From the NCBI GenBank assembly GCA_045599805.1, contig JAZRWQ010000022.1:1-14054 (forward strand): DNA of 14,054 nt, in the 5' to 3' direction. The position numbers and the translations under genes are program-made. Positions 8,322-14,054 of this stretch are shown here, piece by piece. The notes beneath the pieces were generated by a model that was given only the letters and a program-made list of their open reading frames with translations, searched no databases and was not told the origin of the DNA. The stretch comes from JAZRWQ01 sp045599805. Lineage in GTDB: Bacteria; Bacillota; Clostridia; Oscillospirales; UMGS1783. How positions within the stretch are numbered: position 1 is the first letter of the stretch; the number at the start of each line of letters is the position of its first letter.

Positions 8322-8580
8322 GGCGTTGACGAGGAGATCGTTAAAACAAGCTTTTCACAGAGATGCGGAGACGGGTGAGAGTCCGCAATAAGTTTCTTTA
8401 ACGTATGTAGCCTCTGAGCCGGGAGGAAGAAAGTTTTATTACAAGTAGAACCTCCCCGTGACTGCTGCGTGAATGCATACGGCTTGTCAGAGCCTGAGCG
8501 GCGCGAGAGCGCAATTTGAGTGGTACCGCGGGCAGATAATATGCTCGTCTCAAAGACATATCTTTGGGACGGGCTTTTTT
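8322..8580 (+). ncRNA. T-box riboswitch, predicted valine specifier (GUA)
   Basis: Same architecture as the first leader but clearly diverged in sequence. GGC (8322-8324) pairs with GCC (8418-8420); bulge GUU and tandem GA/GA (8328-8329, 8416-8417) form the kink-turn. GAGG (8331-8334) pairs with CCUC (8411-8414), a compensatory change relative to GAAG/CUUC in leader 1. Directly 5' of CCUC lies GUA (8407-8409) followed by purine G8410, so valine is predicted; another GUA sits at 8403-8405. Upper stem: GUUAAA (8340-8345) with UUUAAC (8397-8402), and AAGCUU (8348-8353) with AAGUUU (8390-8395). The distal hairpin is TGCGGA with TCCGCA. The T-box motif GAGTGGTACCGCGG is at 8518-8531, with UGGU fitting discriminator A. 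UUUGAG (8515-8520) can pair with CUCAAA (8549-8554) as antiterminator. The leader controls the second ligase and the oxidoreductase operon. Confidence 0.93.
8543..8580 (+). terminator. T-box 2 intrinsic terminator
   Basis: A 14-bp stem (8543-8556 with 8561-8574, three G-U pairs) with loop CATA and six T residues (8575-8580). It overlaps the antiterminator through CTCAAA at 8549-8554. Because no terminator follows the first ligase gene, this one probably also ends transcripts arriving from upstream. Confidence 0.93.
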
Positions 8581-8611
8581 AGTATCCGCCCCGGAAAAGG
8601 AGCATCACAAT

Positions 8612-10888
8612 ATGACACAGACAACCGGTCTTGACACCAAACTGAAAGACGTTGCCGCCCGTATAAGGGAGCTTAGAGAAATATCCGGCATCGACGTTGA
8701 CAGAATAGCTGAGATCACCGACCTTTCGCAGGAGGATTATCTCCTTTGCGAAAGAGGCGAGGCTGACCTTACCTTCGCTTTCATCTATCGCTGCGCGATG
8801 GCTTTCGGCGTTGACGTTACCGATATCATCGAGGGCCACAGTCCCAAGCTTCGCTCCTACACCGTGACGCGCAAGGGATGCGGCCAGCGAATAGAGGAAG
8901 CGCACGGCATGGTTTACTACAACCTTGCGTCCGATTTCCGCAACCGTATTGCCGAACCGCTTTTGGTTTACCATACCTACAACCCCGAGGATGAGCTTAA
9001 GCCCATTGAGCTTACCACACATACCGGACAGGAATGTGACATCATCGTAAGCGGCAAGCTTAAGGTACAGGTAGGCGACCATACCGAGGTTTTAAGCGAG
9101 GGCGACAGCATTTACTACGACTCATCCACCCCCCACGGCATGATTGCCGTTGACGGCGGCTGTTACTTTTACGCCATAGTTCTCAACCCCTCGGAAAATC
9201 AGGGCACAAGTGAAATAACCACCGTTACCGATACCGTAAGCTACACCGAGGACGACAAGAACGAGGCATGGAGAAAGTTCATATCCGTTGAGAAAAACGA
9301 AAAGGGACTTCCCGAAAAGATCACCTTTACAAATGCCGATAAGTTCAACTTCGCCTACGATATCGTTGACGATATCGCGCGCAGAGAGCCCGAAAAGCTT
9401 GCGCTTCTGCATATCGACAGACAGGGCGTTGAAAGAAGATTTACCTTCCGCGAAATAAAGAGAGAATCAAACCGCGCCGCCAATTACTTTACCAACCTCG
9501 GCATAAAGAAGGGCGACAGAGTTATGCTCGTTCTCAGAAGACATTATCAGTTCTGGATAGCCGCCATTGCCCTGCACAAGATAGGCGCTATAGCCATTCC
9601 GGCAGTAGCACAGCTGCAGAAGCATGACTTTGAATACCGCTTCAATGCCGCCGGCGTTTCCATGATAATCTCCGCGGAGGGCGACGTTACCGATCAGATA
9701 GATGCGGCAGCGCAAAGCTGCGGCACACCGCTTATCAAGCTTATTGCGGGCGGTGAAAAGGAAGGCTGGAGAAGCTTTGACAATGAATACCATGTATTCA
9801 GCAGTCACTTTGACAAGCCGGAAGACATTCCCTGCGGCGACGATACCATGCTTATGTTCTTCACCTCCGGCACTACCGGATATCCCAAGATTGCCGCGCA
9901 CAGCTACAAGTACGCGCTGGGACATTTCCACACCGCCAAATACTGGCAGTGTGCCGAGAGAGACGGACTGCACCTTACCATTTCCGATACCGGCTGGGCA
10001 AAATCGGCATGGGGCAAGCTTTACGGTCAGTGGCTTTGCGAAAGCGCACTTTTCGTTTACGATTTCGACCGTTTCGATGCCTCTCAGATACTTCCCATGT
10101 TCAAAAAATACAACATCACCTCCTTCTGCGCACCTCCTACGATGCTGCGCATGATGGTAAAGGAGGATATATCCAAGTACGATCTGTCGTCGGTAAAGAA
10201 TATGACGACTGCGGGCGAGGCGCTTAACGCCGAGGTTTACCGCCAGTTCCATAAGGCTACCGGGCTTAAGATAAGAGAAGGCTTCGGACAGACCGAGACA
10301 ACCATGGTTATAGGCAATTTGCGCGGCGACACCCACAAGATAGGCTCGATGGGCAAGCCGGCGCCCATTTACGATATATCCCTGCTTGACAAGGACGACA
10401 AGCCGGTTAAGATAGGCGAAACCGGCGAAATATGCATAAACACCGCAAACGGCGCGCCCTGCGGCTTGTTCACCGGCTATTATCACGATGACGACAAGAC
10501 GAGAGAAGTATGGCACGACGGCTTCTACCACACCGGCGACCTTGCATGGATGGACGAGGACGGCTTCTACTGGTACGTAGGCAGAGCCGATGACGTTATC
10601 AAGTCATCCGGCTACCGTATAGGGCCCTTCGAAATCGAAAGCGTTATCATGGAGCTTCCCTATGTTCTGGAATGCGGTGTTTGCGCCGCGCCCGACGAGG
10701 TAAGAGGACAGGTAGTAAAGGCCGTTATAGTTCTTACCAAGGGAATGCTTCCGTCGGAAGCACTTAAGCAGGAAATCCAGGACTACGTAAAGAAGAACAC
10801 CGCGCCTTATAAATATCCGAGAATAGTTGAATTCCGCGACAGCCTGCCCAAGACGGTAAGCGGCAAGATACAGAGAGGACTTCTCTGA
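8612..10888 (+). CDS. XRE-HTH / cupin / medium-chain acyl-CoA synthetase fusion (second copy), predicted branched-chain acyl-CoA ligase
   Basis: Close paralogue of the ligase encoded at 5997-8264, with the same three-domain order. The start is the ATG at 8612, about 9 nt after AAAAGGAG; the frame is open further upstream across the T-box terminator but that part is not expected to be translated. It has 758 residues: helix-turn-helix (about 15-75), cupin (about 132-193), synthetase (about 243-758) with TSGTTGYPK (418-426), GFGQTE (557-562), YHTGDLA (639-645) and PKTVSGKI with catalytic Lys752. The segment ISDTGWAKSAWGKLY (457-471) is even closer to medium-chain synthetases than the first copy. 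The two copies differ around the probable acid pocket (TETTMVIGNLRG after GFGQ versus TELTLAIANLIG), so substrates may differ. The valine T-box and the oxidoreductase genes behind it suggest isobutyrate; this is inferred. Its stop overlaps the next start (TGATG). Confidence 0.88.
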   Translation: MTQTTGLDTKLKDVAARIRELREISGIDVDRIAEITDLSQEDYLLCERGEADLTFAFIYRCAMAFGVDVTDIIEGHSPKLRSYTVTRKGCGQRIEEAHGMVYYNLASDFRNRIAEPLLVYHTYNPEDELKPIELTTHTGQECDIIVSGKLKVQVGDHTEVLSEGDSIYYDSSTPHGMIAVDGGCYFYAIVLNPSENQGTSEITTVTDTVSYTEDDKNEAWRKFISVEKNEKGLPEKITFTNADKFNFAYDIVDDIARREPEKLALLHIDRQGVERRFTFREIKRESNRAANYFTNLGIKKGDRVMLVLRRHYQFWIAAIALHKIGAIAIPAVAQLQKHDFEYRFNAAGVSMIISAEGDVTDQIDAAAQSCGTPLIKLIAGGEKEGWRSFDNEYHVFSSHFDKPEDIPCGDDTMLMFFTSGTTGYPKIAAHSYKYALGHFHTAKYWQCAERDGLHLTISDTGWAKSAWGKLYGQWLCESALFVYDFDRFDASQILPMFKKYNITSFCAPPTMLRMMVKEDISKYDLSSVKNMTTAGEALNAEVYRQFHKATGLKIREGFGQTETTMVIGNLRGDTHKIGSMGKPAPIYDISLLDKDDKPVKIGETGEICINTANGAPCGLFTGYYHDDDKTREVWHDGFYHTGDLAWMDEDGFYWYVGRADDVIKSSGYRIGPFEIESVIMELPYVLECGVCAAPDEVRGQVVKAVIVLTKGMLPSEALKQEIQDYVKKNTAPYKYPRIVEFRDSLPKTVSGKIQRGLL

Positions 10889-11547
10889 TGAATGCAAAAC
10901 GGCTTACCATATTCGCGGGGCATTACGGAAGCGGCAAGACGAATATTGCCGTAAACTACGCATTATGGCTTAAAAATCAAGGGCATAAGGTTACCGTGGC
11001 GGACATGGATACGGTAAACCCATATTTCCGCACAAAGGACAGCGCCGAAATTTTTATGGAAAACGGCATAAATCTAATTGCCTCGGCTTACGCAGGCTCG
11101 AACGTTGATCTGCCGGCGCTTCCGTCGGAGATATACGCGCTGACCGAGGATAAAAGCTCCCACGCCGTAATAGACATCGGCGGGGACGACCGCGGTGCCT
11201 ACGCTTTGGGAAGACTTACCCCCGAGATTTTAAAAGAAAACGATTACGAAGCGATATTCGTAATAAACAAATGCCGTCCGCTGATATCCACACCCGAAAA
11301 TGCTCTGGGTATAATGAGGGAGATAGAAAGCGCATCCGGCATACCCTTTACGGCGATAGCCAACAACACCAATTTAGGCGAGGCTACGACCGTTGACACG
11401 ATAAACGACTCCATGGAATATACAAAAGCGGTATCCGAGCTTGCAAAGCTTCCCGTTAAATTCGTAAGCGTTAAGGAAGGCTTTGAGGATAAGATAACTG
11501 CCGATTATGAAATATTCCCCATGAAGCTTCAGAAAAAAATAATATAA
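10888..11547 (+). CDS. MinD/CobQ-like P-loop ATPase of unknown role, in the oxidoreductase operon
   Basis: A 219-residue nucleotide-binding protein of the SIMIBI (MinD/ParA/CobQ-type) class. Visible: Walker A GHYGSGKT (11-18), ADMDTVNPYFRTKD (38-51) where the switch I Asp41 is expected, the Walker B-like HAVIDIGGDDRG (92-103), and ANNTNLGEAT (158-167), the place of the base-recognising Asn. The usual signature lysine of deviant Walker A motifs (KGGxGKT) is replaced by His12, so a MinD-like dimer mechanism is not assured. There are no cysteines in a CxxC metal-site arrangement and no membrane segments. Its start overlaps the ligase stop by 1 nt (TGATG) and the ferredoxin gene follows 13 nt later, so it is co-transcribed and translationally coupled. 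A role in maturation or regulation of the oxidoreductase is plausible but unproven; I do not recognise a named family member. Confidence 0.8.
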   Translation: MNAKRLTIFAGHYGSGKTNIAVNYALWLKNQGHKVTVADMDTVNPYFRTKDSAEIFMENGINLIASAYAGSNVDLPALPSEIYALTEDKSSHAVIDIGGDDRGAYALGRLTPEILKENDYEAIFVINKCRPLISTPENALGIMREIESASGIPFTAIANNTNLGEATTVDTINDSMEYTKAVSELAKLPVKFVSVKEGFEDKITADYEIFPMKLQKKII

Positions 11548-11560
11548 AGAGGTACATGCT

Positions 11561-11767
11561 ATGGCAAAACTTACGTTCAAAACAAGTGCGTGTAAGGGCT
11601 GCGGCCTCTGCGTGGAGGCTTGCCCGAAGGGGCTTATCGCCCTTTCAAAAACGGAAATAAACGAAAAGGGACATTACCCCGCAGTTATGACCGATGAATC
11701 CAAATGCATCGGCTGTGCATTCTGCGCCGTTATGTGTCCCGACTGCGTTATAAAGGTCGAGAGGTGA
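11561..11767 (+). CDS. Ferredoxin-like delta subunit of 2-oxoacid:ferredoxin oxidoreductase
   Basis: A 68-residue protein with two [4Fe-4S] cluster motifs, CKGCGLCVEACP (Cys11, 14, 17, 21) and CIGCAFCAVMCP (Cys49, 52, 55, 59), plus an extra Cys62. It carries electrons between the TPP-containing core and external ferredoxin. In VOR/KOR-type enzymes this subunit is the small separate delta chain (VorD or KorD). AAGAGG precedes the ATG, and the alpha subunit follows after 4 nt. Gene order delta-alpha-beta-gamma is the common clostridial arrangement. Confidence 0.92.
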   Translation: MAKLTFKTSACKGCGLCVEACPKGLIALSKTEINEKGHYPAVMTDESKCIGCAFCAVMCPDCVIKVER

Positions 11768-11771
11768 TAAA

Positions 11772-12842
11772 ATGGCTGAAAAGGTACTTATGAAAGGCAA
11801 TGAAGCCATTGCCGAGGCAGCTATCAAATGCGGCTGTCTGCATTATTTCGGTTACCCCATTACCCCGCAGACGGAGGTTGCCGCCTATATGTCAAGGCGT
11901 ATGCCCAAGGTTGGCGGATGCTTTTTACAGGCTGAGAGCGAAATAGCCGCCATAAACATGGTTTACGGCGTTGCCGCTACCGGCAAAAGAGTTATGACAT
12001 CATCCTCTTCGCCCGGAATATCCTTAAAGAGCGAAGGCATATCATACCTTGCGGGAAGCGATCTGCCCGCACTTATCGTAAACGTTGAAAGAGGCGGTCC
12101 CGGACTGGGCGGTATTCAGCCCTCGCAGTCCGACTATTTCCAGGCCACCAAGGGCGGCAGCCACGGCGACTTCCACCTTCTCGTTCTTGCACCCGCATCG
12201 GTACAGGAAATGGCCGACCTTACCATGAAGGCATTTGACCTTGCCGATAAATACCGCATGCCGGCAATGCTTCTTGCCGACGGCACCATGGGCCAGATGA
12301 TGGAGCCGGTTGAATTCCCGGAAAAAGAGCCGGAAAAATACGAAAAGCCCTGGGCGCTCACCGGTACAAAGATGGAAAGAGAGCATAACATAGTAAACTC
12401 TCTGTCACTCGTTCCCGAAGAGCTTGAGCAGTTCAACTTCGAAAGATACGAAAGATACGCTGTCATCGAAGAAAAGGAACCCATGTGGGAGGAATACAAA
12501 ACAGAGGATGCCGATATCGTTCTCGTTGCCTTCGGCATTACGGCAAGAGTTGCCAAAAACGCCGTTGACATGGCACGTGAAATGGGCATAAGGGCAGGAC
12601 TTTTCCGCCCGATAACCCTCTGGCCCTTCCCCAAGAAGGCACTGAACAAGGTTGCCGACACCGCGAAGAGATTCATCTCGGTTGAGATGTCGATGGGACA
12701 GATGATAGAGGACGTTGAGCTGGCAATAAGATGCCGCCGTCCCGTAACCCTGTGCAACCGCGCAGGCGGCATGATACCCGACCAGAATCAGGTGCTTGCA
12801 AAAATAGTAGAAGAAAATAACGCAGGAGGTAGTGAAAAATGA
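11772..12842 (+). CDS. vorB: 2-oxoacid:ferredoxin oxidoreductase alpha subunit (VorB-type)
   Basis: Alpha chain of a CoA-dependent 2-oxoacid:ferredoxin oxidoreductase, most like the branched-chain (3-methyl-2-oxobutanoate) type VorB; KorA is the nearest alternative. It has 356 residues. Visible: GYPITPQTE (27-35), QAESEIAAI (53-61) with the glutamate that activates TPP, TSSSSPGISL (76-85), the RGGPGLGG loop (107-114) and PSQSDYFQATKGG (117-129) that line the 2-oxoacid and TPP pocket, and a C-terminal transketolase-like domain (about 225-350). The ribosome binding site is AGAGGTGAT, overlapping the end of the ferredoxin gene. Its stop overlaps the beta start (ATGA). The reaction is reversible: oxidation of 2-oxoacid to acyl-CoA, CO2 and reduced ferredoxin, or reductive carboxylation. 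The T-box upstream argues for the synthetic direction here. Confidence 0.9.
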   Translation: MAEKVLMKGNEAIAEAAIKCGCLHYFGYPITPQTEVAAYMSRRMPKVGGCFLQAESEIAAINMVYGVAATGKRVMTSSSSPGISLKSEGISYLAGSDLPALIVNVERGGPGLGGIQPSQSDYFQATKGGSHGDFHLLVLAPASVQEMADLTMKAFDLADKYRMPAMLLADGTMGQMMEPVEFPEKEPEKYEKPWALTGTKMEREHNIVNSLSLVPEELEQFNFERYERYAVIEEKEPMWEEYKTEDADIVLVAFGITARVAKNAVDMAREMGIRAGLFRPITLWPFPKKALNKVADTAKRFISVEMSMGQMIEDVELAIRCRRPVTLCNRAGGMIPDQNQVLAKIVEENNAGGSEK

Positions 12843-13594
12843 GCGTAGTATTTGATAAGCCCCATGCTCTTTTGGATGTTTCGATGCATTACTGCCCCGG
12901 CTGCACCCACGGCATAATCCACCGCCTTGTTGCCGAAGCCATTGATGAACTCGGCGTTGAAGGCGACGCAATAGGCGTTTCCTCGGTAGGCTGCTCGGTT
13001 ATGACCTACAATTACTTTGCCTGCGACATGATTGAGGCCGCTCACGGCAGAGCACCCGCGGTTGCCACCGGTCTTAAACGCTCCGACCCCTCGAAGATAA
13101 TCTTTACATATCAGGGCGACGGCGACCTGGCATCCATCGGTATGTGCGAAACGGTTCACTCCGCCGCAAGAGGCGAAAACATAACCGTTATTTTCGTAAA
13201 CAACGCAATCTACGGCATGACCGGCGGTCAGATGGCTCCGACCTCCCTGCCCGGTCAGGTAACACAGACCTCCCCCTACGGCAGAGACGTAAACTGGGCA
13301 GGTTACCCGGTAAGAGTATGCGAGCTTTTGTCATCTCTTGAGGGGCCCGCGTACCTCGAAAGAGTTGCCGTAAACAACGTAAAGAATGTAAACAGAGCAA
13401 AGAAAGCCATAAAGAAGGCGTTCCAAAATCAGGTTGAGGGCAAGGGATTTTCTCTTATCGAAATCCTTTCCACCTGCCCGACAAACTGGGGCAAAACTCC
13501 CTCTCAGGCGCTCGAATGGGTTAATACAGATATGATCCCCTATTATCCCTTGGGCGTTTACAAGGATAAGTATGCAAAGGAGGAAGAGAAATGA
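12839..13594 (+). CDS. 2-oxoacid:ferredoxin oxidoreductase beta subunit, TPP-binding
   Basis: Catalytic TPP-binding chain that pairs with the alpha subunit (VorA or KorB type). It has 251 residues. Visible: CPGCTHG (19-25), VGCSVMTYNYFACD (50-63), HGRAPAVATGLKR (69-81), and the TPP/Mg2+ motif GDGDLASIG (93-101) closed by NNAIYGMTGGQ (121-131). The stretch MAPTSLPGQVTQTSPYGRD that follows is typical of VOR/KOR beta chains. Its start overlaps the alpha stop by 4 nt (ATGA) with GGAGG upstream, so equal amounts of both chains are expected. Substrate specificity (branched-chain 2-oxoacid versus 2-oxoglutarate) cannot be settled from motifs alone. Confidence 0.93.
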   Translation: MSVVFDKPHALLDVSMHYCPGCTHGIIHRLVAEAIDELGVEGDAIGVSSVGCSVMTYNYFACDMIEAAHGRAPAVATGLKRSDPSKIIFTYQGDGDLASIGMCETVHSAARGENITVIFVNNAIYGMTGGQMAPTSLPGQVTQTSPYGRDVNWAGYPVRVCELLSSLEGPAYLERVAVNNVKNVNRAKKAIKKAFQNQVEGKGFSLIEILSTCPTNWGKTPSQALEWVNTDMIPYYPLGVYKDKYAKEEEK

Positions 13595-14054
13595 ACACAC
13601 AGATACTGATAGCCGGATTCGGCGGACAGGGCGTTCTGTTCATAGGTAAATTCTTCGCATACGCCGGACTTATGGAGGGCAAAAACGTAAGCTGGCTTCC
13701 CTCCTACGGCCCCGAAATGAGAGGCGGCACGGCAAACTGCAGCGTAATAATAAGCGACGGCAGCATAGGCTCCCCCATCATCACCGAGCCGGATATACTC
13801 ATCGCCATGAATCTTCCTTCCCTTGCAAAATACGAAGGCATGGTTAAAAAGGGCGGATACATTTTCGCAGATTCATCCCTCATAAGCAGAAAGACCGTAA
13901 GAGACGACGTTAAATTCTTCGGCGTTGAGGCAACCCGCCTTGCGGAAGAGGCCGGACTTTCCGGACTTGCTACCTTGATAATGGCAGGCAAGATGATAAA
14001 GGAGACCGGATGCTTCGAATTCGAAAGCATTGACAAGGCGCTCACAAAGGTAGT
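13591..14054 (+). CDS. 2-oxoacid:ferredoxin oxidoreductase gamma subunit (N-terminal part, cut by the window edge)
   Basis: Gamma chain of the same enzyme, holding the domain that binds CoA. The 154 codons present encode MNTQILIAGFGGQGVLFIGK at the start, with the family motif GFGGQGV (9-15) and SYGPEMRGGTANCSVIIS (38-55). The family is usually about 180 residues, so only the last part is missing. The start overlaps the beta stop by 4 nt (ATGA) behind AGGAAGAG. Further genes of the operon, such as a transaminase, could lie beyond the edge. Confidence 0.93.
   Translation, partial: MNTQILIAGFGGQGVLFIGKFFAYAGLMEGKNVSWLPSYGPEMRGGTANCSVIISDGSIGSPIITEPDILIAMNLPSLAKYEGMVKKGGYIFADSSLISRKTVRDDVKFFGVEATRLAEEAGLSGLATLIMAGKMIKETGCFEFESIDKALTKV

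Noticed and set aside
8564..8611. Upstream start for the second ligase at 8564
   Set aside because: It lies inside the T-box 2 terminator loop region; the ATG at 8612 has AAAAGGAG upstream and aligns with the other copy.
9467..10531. A 354-codon open frame on the minus strand inside the second ligase
   Set aside because: It is antisense to a gene with clear motifs, has no recognisable domain, and similar antisense frames occur inside the first ligase and the oxidoreductase genes; it follows from the codon bias of the real genes.
11772..13594. Pyruvate or indolepyruvate:ferredoxin oxidoreductase
   Set aside because: Clostridial pyruvate enzymes are usually one fused chain and the indolepyruvate enzyme has a long alpha with its own clusters; here there are four separate short subunits with VOR/KOR motifs. 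2-oxoglutarate specificity remains a possible alternative.
1..14054. CRISPR arrays, insertion sequences, tRNA or rRNA genes
   Set aside because: No regularly spaced repeats, transposase frames, terminal inverted repeats or tRNA-like cloverleaf sequences were seen; the repeated elements are the two T-box leaders and the paralogous ligases.

Overview
The window looks like a chromosomal segment from an anaerobic, probably gut or rumen, Firmicute of the class Clostridia. The reasons are two T-box riboswitches, A/T-rich sigma-A promoters with strong GGAGG-type ribosome binding sites, a ferredoxin-linked 2-oxoacid oxidoreductase, and protein sequences of clostridial type. The exact genus cannot be read from the sequence.

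Left part (1-5581, minus strand): a DNA-repair pair, uvrB followed by uvrA (uvrA runs off the left edge), overlapping by 8 nt. Upstream of them, also on the minus strand, is a secreted and membrane-anchored phosphatidylinositol-specific phospholipase C-like protein with all catalytic residues present. A short hairpin separates it from uvrB. Two back-to-back promoters lie at 5618-5712.

Right part (5684-14054, plus strand): two successive promoter + T-box + acyl-CoA ligase cassettes. Each ligase is an unusual fusion of an XRE-type helix-turn-helix, a cupin domain and a medium-chain acyl-CoA synthetase. After the second ligase, in one tightly packed operon, come a MinD/CobQ-like P-loop ATPase and the four subunits (delta, alpha, beta, gamma; gamma cut by the right edge) of a VOR/KOR-type 2-oxoacid:ferredoxin oxidoreductase.

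Main interpretation: folding the leaders by eye gives a canonical kink-turn and specifier loop in each. The predicted specifiers are AUC (isoleucine) in the first and GUA (valine) in the second, and both have a UGGU acceptor-binding bulge that fits tRNAs with discriminator A. T-boxes switch genes on when the amino acid is scarce, so the ligases and oxidoreductase should act in synthesis. The ligases would activate 2-methylbutyrate and isobutyrate to acyl-CoA. The oxidoreductase would then carboxylate these reductively to the 2-oxoacids that are transaminated to isoleucine and valine. Making branched-chain amino acids from branched-chain volatile fatty acids is classical rumen-bacterial physiology; the gene set and its dual T-box control seen here would be a concrete genetic basis for it. 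This functional link is inference; the leaders, domains and gene order are seen directly.
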